A stretch of DNA of 16,208 nt. Source: an uncultured Alphaproteobacteria bacterium. GTDB lineage: Bacteria > Pseudomonadota > Alphaproteobacteria > Sphingomonadales > Sphingomonadaceae. The notes under the pieces were generated by a model, which saw only the letters and a list, made by a program, of their open reading frames with translations, made no database searches and was not told where the DNA came from. Positions 1 through 7,316 of the stretch are shown one piece after another (the stretch's first letter is position 1; each line of letters opens with the position of its first letter). The position numbers were made by a program, and so were the translations under genes. Location of the stretch: positions 1 through 16,208 of the forward strand of contig CAJAHV010000324.1 of NCBI GenBank assembly GCA_903939555.1, in the 5' to 3' direction.

Positions 1-84
1 AATGCATGTATTTGAAGTAAATTGTCTTATAAAAATATTCTATACATGAATCTGTGACCCAACCATACGGCGTGTAAAGAAACC

Positions 85-210
85 CATTCCCGATGACCTT
101 ATACCCGCGACTTAGCAAAGCCTGACCCAGCCCAGCCTCAAGTCGGCCGCCGGAACCGGGGAGGTAATATATGGAGCGAGCCATGCTGGGTGAGCCTGTC
201 GGGAACTGAT
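85..210 (+). ncRNA. Candidate structured RNA, possibly HEARO/omega-RNA-like (orphan)
   Basis: Several segments form nested helices on the plus strand. Positions 87-93 (TTCCCGA) are complementary to 199-205, extendable by two G-U pairs to 95/197. Positions 125-131 (ACCCAGC) pair exactly with 185-191. A hairpin at 171-184 has stem ATGG/CCAT and hexaloop AGCGAG, and a small hairpin may form at 155-165. The G-U extensions favour the plus strand, because on the other strand they become A-C mismatches. The order CCGGAAC, hairpin, TGGAGC loop, AGCC, GGGAAC resembles, from memory, the 3' half of the omega-RNA used by IscB. No IscB open frame follows. It could instead be another mobile-element RNA or chance pairing in GC-rich DNA. 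A covariance-model scan is needed. Confidence 0.3.
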
Positions 211-306
211 CGCGGCACTACCATCACCGTTGCGCCTGAAACACCACCATCCAACGAGCAGATCAATATGTAGGAAGGAAGCGTGGGTCCCATATCTGAG
301 AAATGG

Positions 307-320
307 GGGGGGTACCCCCC
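307..320. repeat. G/C-run palindrome
   Basis: Six G, then TA flanked to give GTAC at the centre, then six C form a perfect 14-base palindrome. Two more G precede it, and further short G runs follow at about 321-326 and 350-360. It could mark an element boundary, an operator, or a slippage-prone tract. No function is assigned. Confidence 0.5.
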
Positions 321-381
321 GGGTAGGGTCTGGCTAGGCGGAAATTTGATGGGGGTGGGGGATGCTGCGAACCTGCATCAC

Positions 382-402
382 CTGATGCCTATCTGATGCC
401 TA
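382..402. repeat. Short tandem repeat, 10-base unit
   Basis: CTGATGCCTA occurs at 382-391 and again at 393-402, an 11-base period. The upstream GCATC at 375-379 can also pair with GATGC at 384-388. This lies about 60 bases beyond the 3' end of the tRNA gene. The significance is unknown. Confidence 0.6.
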
Positions 403-459
403 GGAAATGCGCTAGGGTTTGGCCAATGCCAAAATCTTCCACTAACTCATTGAAAAAAA

Positions 460-535
460 TGGTGCCGCTTAGGTGACTCGAACACCTGACCCCATCATTA
501 CGAATGATGTGCTCTACCGGCTGAGCTAAAGCGGC
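460..535 (-). tRNA. tRNA-Thr (anticodon CGT)
   Basis: The minus strand folds as a complete 76-nt cloverleaf. The acceptor stem is GCCGCTT/AAGCGGC. The D arm contains GCTC...GAGC. The anticodon stem is CATCA/TGATG with loop TTCGTAA, giving anticodon CGT (bases 500-502 on the plus strand), which reads ACG threonine codons. The T arm is AGGTG/CACCT with loop TTCGAGT. The discriminator base is A, and the 3' CCA is encoded in the DNA (460-462). A run of seven T follows immediately on the minus strand (453-459). Confidence 0.95.
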
Positions 536-552
536 TTATCGGTAAGGGTGGG

Positions 553-581
553 CGTCTAACAGGGGTAACGCTGTGCTGCAA
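553..581 (-). promoter_or_regulatory. Possible promoter of tRNA-Thr
   Basis: On the minus strand, TTGCAG (576-581) and TAGACG (553-558) are separated by 17 bases. A start about seven bases downstream would leave a leader of roughly ten bases before the mature tRNA 5' end at 535. The -10 element matches the consensus only in part. Confidence 0.35.
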
Positions 582-651
582 GCGTGTCGGCAACTTCGCG
601 TTGGCGTGGCCGTTATCAGATAGGCGAAACCACCGCACCAGAGGAGCCGTG

Positions 652-1182
652 ATGTCCAGCGCTGCCGATCTGCCGAATGAACGCCGCCTTACGGGCGCTG
701 CACATGACCTGTGGCAGCGGTCAGGCGGGCTGAATGTCGCAGAATTCGCCGACAATGCGATTGTGATCGTCGATCCGGCAGGAAAGGCCACCATCATCCG
801 CACGGGAGCGGCAATCGAGGCGACGTTCGGGTTGGCAGCGGGAATGCGGCTGAACGGCCTGCCTGGGTTGGCGACGGAGTTGCGCGCAGCATGCGATCTT
901 ATCGCCTTTGATCCGCAGCCGGTGCCGTTCGAAGCCTGCCTGGCGGCGCCGGGGCGGGCCTGTGTGCTGGTGCGCGGGGTGGCGTTGCCCCTGTCGGAAG
1001 GACGCGATCCCGACATGATTCCGCATCTGGTGCAGATTTTCATCAATTGGCGGGAATTGCTCGATCGGGCCGCAACTACGAGAATTCGGCGAGAAATCGG
1101 CACTGCTTTGCGGATTGCGGCACCAAATCCGACGAAAGCTGATCCATTCATGCTGAAAAATGCGCGAAAGCTGCCGCGCTAA
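652..1182 (+). CDS. PAS-like domain protein of unknown function
   Basis: This encodes a 176-residue soluble protein with no signal peptide or membrane segment. The ATG at 652 is chosen because GAGGAG (641-646) lies five bases upstream. The frame is open back to a TTG at 601, but that start has no comparable site. Residues about 31-66 (a D-N-A-I-V-I-V-D run, then a glycine-rich turn) and 105-140 (RGVALPLS, then a hydrophobic V-Q-I-F strand) look like the first and last strands of a PAS fold of the alphaproteobacterial PAS_5 kind. No kinase, HTH or GGDEF domain is attached, so if it senses a signal its output is unknown. The C-terminal tail (from about 141) is basic. The gene sits between the divergent tRNA-Thr and the glutamate dehydrogenase, and ends inside a strong hairpin, suggesting its own transcription unit. 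The fold assignment is an inference. Confidence 0.7.
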   Translation: MSSAADLPNERRLTGAAHDLWQRSGGLNVAEFADNAIVIVDPAGKATIIRTGAAIEATFGLAAGMRLNGLPGLATELRAACDLIAFDPQPVPFEACLAAPGRACVLVRGVALPLSEGRDPDMIPHLVQIFINWRELLDRAATTRIRREIGTALRIAAPNPTKADPFMLKNARKLPR

Positions 1183-1197
1183 CGTGCGCGGCAGCTT
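1168..1197 (+). terminator. Hairpin spanning the end of the PAS-like gene
   Basis: This is a perfect 12-base stem: AAGCTGCCGCGC (1168-1179) pairs with 1186-1197 around a six-base loop TAACGT. The TAA stop codon of the PAS-like gene lies in the loop. The following bases (GCCCTTTGTG) form only a weak T tract, so termination may be partial. Alternatively the hairpin may mainly protect the 3' end. Confidence 0.65.
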
Positions 1198-1225
1198 GCC
1201 CTTTGTGATAAATCATACGCATAAA
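1196..1225 (+). promoter_or_regulatory. Possible promoter/operator of glutamate dehydrogenase
   Basis: TTGCCC (1196-1201) and CATAAA (1220-1225) are 18 bases apart. Between them TGTGAT (1204-1209) and ATCATA (1212-1217) form a near-perfect dyad with a two-base centre, a plausible repressor or activator site. Both assignments are weak. They rest on pattern and position in the ~100-base gap before the gene. Confidence 0.25.
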
Positions 1226-1282
1226 AAACGAGGCGGCCGCCAGCGGAGTGTGTTTGTGTCATTAACAGTGAAGGGTCCGGCC

Positions 1283-4200
1283 ATGCCGGGCCGCAAGCCG
1301 GCCAGCCCGGAAATTGTTGCTGCAAACGAGACAACACTGACCAGCGCACTGTTTGCTTCGGCACTGCCGGGCGAGCTGGAAAACCTTGATTCAGCCGGAC
1401 GCACCGCGATCGCGCGCTTCGTCTGTTCGGCCGCAGCCAAACGCCTTGCCGGTGCGCGCGTCGTCCATCTCGACACTATCGAAGTCGATGACAGCGCCCC
1501 GAGCTCGGCACCACGCCGGCGTCGCATGGCGTTGGCGATCATCGGAGAAGACCAGCCGTTCCTCGTCGATTCGACCTCGGCCACCATCACGGCCGCCGGG
1601 CTGGATATCGACAGGCTGCTTCACCCCGTCATCGACGTGCGTCGCGACGCCGATGGCATGCTGATCGAGGTGATCGGCCTTGCCAATGGTCCGGCTCAGG
1701 CGGGAGCGACGCGCGAATCAATGATCTATGTCGAGATTGAGCGCACCGCCGCCAAGGCGCGCGGCGAACTGGTTGGCGCGCTTGAACATGTGCTGGCCGA
1801 TGTCGATGCCGCCGTCAGCGACTGGCCGCCGATGCTCGATGCCTTGCGCCGGGCGGCGCGTGATCTGGAGCGCAACCCACCGCCGGTGGCACCGCACCGC
1901 GCTGCCGAAGCCGTGGCATTTCTGGATTGGCTGGCCACCGACAATTTCACCCTGCTTGGGGTGCGCCGGTATGAACTGGCCGATGATCTCGACGATCAGG
2001 CGATGCAGCCGGTCAGTGCGACCGGGCTCGGCCTGTTGCGCGATGCCGACTATCCGGTGTGGAGCGGCGCGGTTGGCGCTGCCGATACGCCGCATGCGTT
2101 AAAGGCACTGCTCGCGACACCCGAACCGTTGCTTATCACCAAGGCCGGGGCGATCGTTTCGGTGCATCGCCGCGTCAATGGCGACCTGATATCCGTGAAG
2201 GGTTTTGATCGCGAAGGCCGGGTCGTTTCCGAAACGCTCTTCCTTGGTCTTTACACTTCGGCGGCGCTGGCCACGTCGCCGCGCCAGGTGCCATTGCTGC
2301 GCCGCAAAGTCGGCGAAGTCATTGACCGGCTGGGCTTTGCGTCGTCCGGGCACACCGGCAAGGCGCTGGCGCATGTGCTGGAAACATTCCCGCGCGAGGA
2401 ATTGTTCGAAGCCTCGTCGGAACGCCTGGAAGCGATGGCACTGGGGCTGTTATCGCTGCTCGACCGGCCGCGGCCCAAGCTGTTTACCCGGCCCGACGCC
2501 TTTGGCCGCTTCCTGTCGGTGCTCGTCTATGTGCCACGTGACAGCTACACCAGCGGCGTGCGTGAGAACGTGCGACGCATGCTGATCGCCGCGACCGGCG
2601 GCGCGCTCAGCCGGTTCGAGGTTGAATTGCGCTCCGAAGGGCTGGCGCGTGTCCATTATGTCATCAGCATGCCCGAGGGCGCGGCATTGCGCTTCGACGC
2701 GGCGGCCGAAGCCGAGCTCGATCGCCGGCTGCGCCAGTTGGTGCGCGGTTGGGACGAGGATCTGGAAACCGCGCTGATCGCCAGCGCCACGCCGGCGCGG
2801 GCAGCGCGATTGGTACTCAGCCATGGCCGGGCGCTGTCGGCCAGCTACCGGGCCCAGCACAGCGCTGGCGAGGCGGCCGCCGATCTGGTGGCGTTGAGCG
2901 CGCTGCACGACGAAACTGACCGCGGCGTCCGGTTGATCCGCAAGCCCGGCGATGCGCCGCAGCAGCTGCGCCTGAAGATCTACCGGCTCGGCAAAATCAT
3001 CCCGCTGTCGGAGGCGGTGCCGGTGCTCGAAAATTTCGGGCTGTCGGTGATCGAGGAATTCCCCTTCGATCTGGCCGGCGGTCGGCTCGGCTGGATTCAT
3101 GATTTCCTGCTCGAAACCGGCGATGCACATGTTCTCAGCGATTGGGAAGGGCTGCGCGCCCGCGTCGAACCGGCGCTGACCAGCGTACTGATGGGCGCTC
3201 AGGAAAATGATGGCTTCAATGCGCTGACCATCGCCTGCCAATTGGGCGCCGAATCCGCCGGCTGGCTGCGCGCCTATTTCCGTTACATGCGCCAGACCGG
3301 CGTCACCTATGGCCTGATGACCGTCGTCGATGCGCTGCGCCGCTATCCGGGTATCGCGCGCGATCTGGTGCGGCTGTTCGAAACGCGCTTTGCGCCCGAT
3401 GTCGCCGATCGCGCACTGGCACAGGAACAGGTACTGGCCGACATCGAAGCAGCGCTCGCCGCTGTCAGCTCGATCGATGATGACCGCATCTTGCGGCTAT
3501 ACCGCGCGATGATGCTGGCAACCCTGCGCACCAACGCCTTTGTGCCAGGCGGGCCGGAAGCGCTGGCCTGCAAGCTCGACAGCCATGCCGTGCCCAACTT
3601 GCCGCGGCCGGTGCCATATCGCGAGATCTGGGTCTACTCGCCCCGCGTCGAAGGCATCCACCTGCGCGGCGGGCCGATCGCGCGCGGTGGCCTGCGCTGG
3701 TCCGACCGGCGCGATGATTTCCGCACCGAAGTGCTCGGGCTGGTCAAGGCGCAGAAAGTCAAGAACACCGTCATCGTGCCGACGGGCGCCAAGGGCGGCT
3801 TTTTCCCCAAGCAGTTGCCGGCGCCGGCAAATCGCGATGCGTGGCTGGCCGAAGGTACCGAAGCCTATAGCATCTTCATTCGGGCGCTGTTGTCGGTCAC
3901 CGACAATCTGGCGGCCGATGGCAGCAACATCCCGCCTGCCAGGGTGACCTGCCATGATGCGCCTGATCCCTATCTGGTTGTCGCCGCCGACAAGGGCACC
4001 GCGACATTTTCTGACACGGCGAACGCCATTGCCGAGGCGCATGGTTTCTGGCTGGGCGATGCCTTCGCCAGCGGTGGCCGGAACGGCTATGACCACAAGG
4101 CGATGGCGATCACGGCGCGCGGCGCCTGGATTTCAGTGCAACGACACTTCCGCGAGTTGGGCATCGACGTGCAGACCGAAAGCGTGCGGGTGGCCGGCGT

Positions 4201-6067
4201 CGGCGACATGTCGGGCGACGTCTTCGGCAATGGCATGCTGCTCAGCCCAGTCATCAAGCTGGTCGCGGCTTTCGATCATCGCCATTTCTTCTTCGATCCC
4301 GATCCCGACCCGGCGACCAGCTTTGCCGAGCGCCAGCGCATGTTCACCCTGCCGCGATCATCCTGGGATGATTATGACCGGGAGACCATTTCGGCCGGCG
4401 GCGGCGTGTTCGCGCGTAGCCTCAAGGCGGTACCGCTCAGCCCGCAGATGCGCGCGATGCTCGGGATCGCGGCGGAAAGCCTGTCACCTTCCGAGCTGAT
4501 CTCTGCCATTCTCAAAATGAAAACCGACCTGTTGTGGTTCGGCGGTATCGGCACCTATGTGAAGGCGGCAGGCGAAAGCCACGCCGATGCCGGGGATCGC
4601 GCCAATGATGCGCATCGCATCAACGGTGCCGAGATCGGCGCGCGGGTTATCGGCGAAGGCGCCAATCTGGGCGTCACCCAGGCCGGTCGCATCGAATTCA
4701 GCGCCGCTGGCGGGCGCATCAACACCGATTTCATCGACAACAGTGCCGGAGTTGATTGTTCGGACAACGAGGTCAACATCAAGATCGCGCTCAATGGCGA
4801 AGTCATCGCCGGGCGGCTGGCGCAGGCTGATCGCGATGCGTTGCTGGTGGCGATGACCGATAACGTCGCGGCGCTGGTCCTGCACGACAACATCATGCAA
4901 ACTCAGGCGTTGTCGATTGCCGAGCGCGGCGGTGCCACCGGCCTGTCTGGCCATGTCCGGCTGATCCAGACGCTGGAGGCCAGTGCCGCCGGGCTCGATC
5001 GCCAGGTCGAAGGCCTGCCTGGCGACGATGTGCTGGCCCAGCGCGCGCGGGTGGGTGGCGCGCTCGAACGGCCCGAACTCGCCGTCGTCATGGCCTATGC
5101 CAAGATGGCGATCTATGATGGCCTTGTGTCGTCGCCGCTGGTCGATGATGCGCTGCTGGTGCCCGATCTGCACGCCGCCTTCCCGGCGTCGATGCAGGCG
5201 CGCTTTGCCGCCACCATTGACGGCCATCGCCTGCGCCGCGAACTGATCGCCACCAAGCTGACCAACGAACTGGTCAATCGAGGCGGCTTGGGGCTGACCT
5301 TCGAACTCGCCGAGGAACTGGGCGTCGGCCTCGATGATGTCGCAGCGGCCTTTGTGGCGGCACGCGACCTGTTCGATTTTCGCAACCTGTGGGTGGCCAT
5401 CGACGGCACCGCAATTCCCGGTCCGGCACAACTCGACCTGCATGTCGCCGCCATCGCTGCGCTACGCACCCAGATGGCGGACATCATCCGCTGCGCGCCC
5501 GGTCAGCAGCCCACCACTGTCGTCGCGCGGCTGCGCCCGGGCATCGACCGGCTGGCGGCCAGCCTCGATACCGTGCTGCGCCCCGAACCGCGCGCCCAGC
5601 TCGATCGCTATCGTGCCGGGTTGGTAACATCGGGAGCGCCGGATGCGATCATCACGTCGCTGGTGCGCATCGAAGCACTCGATGGTGCCGTCGGCGTCAG
5701 CCTTTTGGCGCGCGCTATCGGTGCCGATGAAGCCGCTACCGCCGCCGCCTATAGCGCGCTGGGCGAAGCCACCGGGCTCGATTGGGCCAAGGGCGCCGCT
5801 GTCGGGCTCGAACCGGTCGATCCGTGGGAACGGTTGCTCAAGGCAGGGCTGGTGCGCGATTTCGAAGCGCTCAGGCTCGACATGATGCACCGTATCGCCG
5901 GGGGCGATGGCGACCCCGGCGATACGGTGGCGGCATGGCTTGCCGACAACCACGGCCAAGTCAGCCGCATAGCCGGCGAAGTGACGCGCGCCCGCAGCGG
6001 CGGTGCAGCAACATTGGCGATGCTGGCACACCTGGCCAGCCAGGCGCGCGTGGTGCTCGGTAGCTAA
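1283..6067 (+). CDS. gdhZ: NAD-specific glutamate dehydrogenase, large (GDH-180 type)
   Basis: It oxidatively deaminates glutamate to 2-oxoglutarate and ammonia with NAD, in the cytoplasm. The protein is 1,594 residues from the ATG at 1283, normal for this family (about 1,600). AAGGG (1271-1275) lies seven bases upstream. A GTG at 1256 with GGAG upstream is an alternative start, adding nine residues. The N-terminal third carries ACT-like regulatory segments (for example FLVDSTSATI around residue 93). The catalytic core starts near residue 800 with GGLRWSDRRDDF and PTGAKGGFF (about 832), then GVGDMSGDVFGNG (about 972). GGIGTYVK (about 1087) and GEGANLG precede the C-terminal domain. No frameshift is seen. 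It is convergent with fzlA, 26 bases away. Caulobacter calls its orthologue gdhZ; pseudomonads use gdhB. Confidence 0.96.
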   Translation: MPGRKPASPEIVAANETTLTSALFASALPGELENLDSAGRTAIARFVCSAAAKRLAGARVVHLDTIEVDDSAPSSAPRRRRMALAIIGEDQPFLVDSTSATITAAGLDIDRLLHPVIDVRRDADGMLIEVIGLANGPAQAGATRESMIYVEIERTAAKARGELVGALEHVLADVDAAVSDWPPMLDALRRAARDLERNPPPVAPHRAAEAVAFLDWLATDNFTLLGVRRYELADDLDDQAMQPVSATGLGLLRDADYPVWSGAVGAADTPHALKALLATPEPLLITKAGAIVSVHRRVNGDLISVKGFDREGRVVSETLFLGLYTSAALATSPRQVPLLRRKVGEVIDRLGFASSGHTGKALAHVLETFPREELFEASSERLEAMALGLLSLLDRPRPKLFTRPDAFGRFLSVLVYVPRDSYTSGVRENVRRMLIAATGGALSRFEVELRSEGLARVHYVISMPEGAALRFDAAAEAELDRRLRQLVRGWDEDLETALIASATPARAARLVLSHGRALSASYRAQHSAGEAAADLVALSALHDETDRGVRLIRKPGDAPQQLRLKIYRLGKIIPLSEAVPVLENFGLSVIEEFPFDLAGGRLGWIHDFLLETGDAHVLSDWEGLRARVEPALTSVLMGAQENDGFNALTIACQLGAESAGWLRAYFRYMRQTGVTYGLMTVVDALRRYPGIARDLVRLFETRFAPDVADRALAQEQVLADIEAALAAVSSIDDDRILRLYRAMMLATLRTNAFVPGGPEALACKLDSHAVPNLPRPVPYREIWVYSPRVEGIHLRGGPIARGGLRWSDRRDDFRTEVLGLVKAQKVKNTVIVPTGAKGGFFPKQLPAPANRDAWLAEGTEAYSIFIRALLSVTDNLAADGSNIPPARVTCHDAPDPYLVVAADKGTATFSDTANAIAEAHGFWLGDAFASGGRNGYDHKAMAITARGAWISVQRHFRELGIDVQTESVRVAGVGDMSGDVFGNGMLLSPVIKLVAAFDHRHFFFDPDPDPATSFAERQRMFTLPRSSWDDYDRETISAGGGVFARSLKAVPLSPQMRAMLGIAAESLSPSELISAILKMKTDLLWFGGIGTYVKAAGESHADAGDRANDAHRINGAEIGARVIGEGANLGVTQAGRIEFSAAGGRINTDFIDNSAGVDCSDNEVNIKIALNGEVIAGRLAQADRDALLVAMTDNVAALVLHDNIMQTQALSIAERGGATGLSGHVRLIQTLEASAAGLDRQVEGLPGDDVLAQRARVGGALERPELAVVMAYAKMAIYDGLVSSPLVDDALLVPDLHAAFPASMQARFAATIDGHRLRRELIATKLTNELVNRGGLGLTFELAEELGVGLDDVAAAFVAARDLFDFRNLWVAIDGTAIPGPAQLDLHVAAIAALRTQMADIIRCAPGQQPTTVVARLRPGIDRLAASLDTVLRPEPRAQLDRYRAGLVTSGAPDAIITSLVRIEALDGAVGVSLLARAIGADEAATAAAYSALGEATGLDWAKGAAVGLEPVDPWERLLKAGLVRDFEALRLDMMHRIAGGDGDPGDTVAAWLADNHGQVSRIAGEVTRARSGGAATLAMLAHLASQARVVLGS

Positions 6068-6096
6068 ACTGCCTGCTCACGGGGGCAGGGTCGCTA
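6061..6096. terminator. Weak hairpin at the gdhZ/fzlA convergent junction
   Basis: CTGCC (6069-6073) can pair with GGCAG (6084-6088) around a ten-base loop. An outer TAGC (6061-6064) can pair with GCTA (6093-6096). The outer arms contain or touch the ends of both genes. No T tract follows on either strand, so this is only a candidate bidirectional terminator. Confidence 0.25.
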
Positions 6097-6759
6097 GAAG
6101 TCCAGCTTGTCGTAATGCAGCGGCGGCGGCAGGCCTTCCATGCGGTCGTCCAGCATCGGGCGGAAAGTCGGCCGCGACTTCAGCGCCGAATACCAGGTTT
6201 GCGCAGCGTCATGGCCATCCCATTCGATACCGCCGAGATAATCAGCGACCGAAATCTGCGCTACCGCGGCGATATCGGCGAGCCCGAACGCCGGGCCGGC
6301 AAGCCACCGGCGGCGATCGAGCAGAAAATCGATATAATCGAGATGTCCCTGGGCATTGCGCGCAGCGTTGCGCACCACGCCGGCATCGGGTGCCTCGCGG
6401 GCGAACATCCGCTTGTACATACGCTCACCAAGCAGCGGCGCCGTGACTTCGGCATAGAATTTCTGGTCGAACCACGCCGACAATCGACGCGCTTCGGCGC
6501 GTTCTTCCGGCCCGGCGCCGAGAAGCGGCGTGCGTTCAACGGTTTCTTCAAAATATTCGCAGATGGCAGCGCTGTCGGTCAGCACGAGATCGCCATCCTG
6601 GATTACAGGCGTCTGCCCCGCCGGATTGAGCGCAGCAAAGCTGTCGCGGCGTTCCCACGGATATTCGCACACAAGTTCAACGGGAATACCCTTTACCGCC
6701 GCGGCAAAGCGTACCTTCCGACTGAACGGGCAAAGGGGATATTGATGAAGGCGCCACAT
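6094..6759 (-). CDS. fzlA: FtsZ-binding division protein FzlA (GST fold)
   Basis: This encodes 221 residues with a glutathione S-transferase fold. There is an N-terminal thioredoxin-like domain (residues 1-75; HQYPLCPFSRKVR at 5-17, NPAGQTPVI around 45) and a helical C-terminal domain. FzlA of Caulobacter is a GST homologue that does not use glutathione but binds and curves FtsZ filaments and is needed for constriction. Two things favour FzlA over an ordinary GST: the tryptophan at residue 35 in a P-W-E-R context, matching the functionally important W38 region of Caulobacter FzlA, and the conserved-looking C-terminal tail PPPLHYDKLDF at the extreme end. This match is from memory. The start is the only ATG near the N terminus, and its ribosome binding site is weak. 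A 6-bp hairpin (6771-6788) lies just upstream. The gene is convergent with gdhZ. Confidence 0.78.
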   Translation of the reverse strand: MWRLHQYPLCPFSRKVRFAAAVKGIPVELVCEYPWERRDSFAALNPAGQTPVIQDGDLVLTDSAAICEYFEETVERTPLLGAGPEERAEARRLSAWFDQKFYAEVTAPLLGERMYKRMFAREAPDAGVVRNAARNAQGHLDYIDFLLDRRRWLAGPAFGLADIAAVAQISVADYLGGIEWDGHDAAQTWYSALKSRPTFRPMLDDRMEGLPPPLHYDKLDF

Positions 6760-6770
6760 TTTGGTCTTAA

Positions 6771-6788
6771 GTCTTTACCGCAAAAGAC
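6771..6788 (-). promoter_or_regulatory. Hairpin in the leader of fzlA
   Basis: GTCTTT (6771-6776) pairs with AAAGAC (6783-6788) around a six-base loop, ending 11 bases before the fzlA start codon. It sits where a ribosome binding site would be, and no strong Shine-Dalgarno is otherwise seen, so it could influence translation. Function is inferred only from position. Confidence 0.3.
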
Positions 6789-6822
6789 GCGCGGGGGAAG
6801 AGACCTATGGCACAATAGTGTA

Positions 6823-7311
6823 TTACTCGGCTGCCAGCACCGTGCCGGCCGCAGTATCGCGCGTGATGCGGCGTTCATCAACCAAGGTGCGGCGGACAAG
6901 ACGGCCATCGGCGCGCCATTGCCAACTGCGCATGCGCTCCCCCGCAGCCGCGTCGATCTCGATCATTTCAAGGATGGAAATGCCAGGCAGATCAACGCGT
7001 TCGAAGCGCAGAAATAACGCATCGGGAGCATCGGCGTTGACAAAGGCGGTGCCGCGCAGCCGTTCGGTCGCCCAGTGCAGGCGATTGTCGCGCAAGACAC
7101 CCGGAAAGACATGTTCCTCGCGCCGGCCATCGGGCCACAGGAAGCGGCTGGTTTGCACATAGGCATGGGGACCATCGGCTGGAAAGGCATTGATGATCTC
7201 GCTGGCATGGGCATCGATCTCGGTGCCGCCAGGGTCGAAATGCCGGTATCGGCCGCGCCAGATGCCTATATGGCGTCGACAGATGGTCATTATGTCGGGG
7301 GCAGCAAACAT
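6823..7311 (-). CDS. Conserved-looking protein, DUF3598/calycin-like (tentative)
   Basis: This encodes a 162-residue soluble protein without a signal peptide or membrane segment. It alternates short beta-like stretches rich in aromatic and charged residues (GIWRGRYRHFDPGG around 17-30, TSRFLWPDGRREE in the middle, RADGRLVRRTLVDERRI near the end). The opening W-x-G-x-Y and the terminal strand resemble small beta-barrel (calycin/DUF3598-like) proteins, but I do not recognise the family with certainty. The ATG at 7311 and a second at 7290 are both possible starts, and neither has a clear ribosome binding site. It lies 63 bases upstream of fzlA on the same strand, so the two may be co-transcribed, and it is divergent from the MsrQ-like gene. 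A link to division is not shown. Confidence 0.7.
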   Translation of the reverse strand: MFAAPDIMTICRRHIGIWRGRYRHFDPGGTEIDAHASEIINAFPADGPHAYVQTSRFLWPDGRREEHVFPGVLRDNRLHWATERLRGTAFVNADAPDALFLRFERVDLPGISILEMIEIDAAAGERMRSWQWRADGRLVRRTLVDERRITRDTAAGTVLAAE

Positions 7312-7316
7312 GCCCT

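Larger units (their letters stand above)
1..459. other. Gene-poor region downstream of tRNA-Thr
   Basis: No convincing protein gene is visible on either strand. The first 60 bases are strongly AT-rich, unlike the GC-rich remainder. The stretch holds a set of nested complementary segments (about 87-205) that may be a structured RNA, a 12-codon open frame with a good ribosome binding site (171-209), a G/C-run palindrome (307-320), and a 10-base direct repeat (382-391 and 393-402). It lies on the 3' side of a tRNA gene, which is where integrative elements commonly insert, but no integrase, transposase or copy of the tRNA 3' end is seen here. Confidence 0.6.

Noticed and set aside
498..1151. Long open frame on the minus strand over the tRNA and PAS-like gene
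   Set aside because: It runs through the tRNA gene and opposite a gene with a clear ribosome binding site; composition is arginine/serine-rich noise.
1160..1282. In-frame upstream extension of glutamate dehydrogenase
   Set aside because: It would start inside the PAS-like gene and run through the terminator hairpin; the ATG at 1283 (or GTG at 1256) has a better ribosome binding site.
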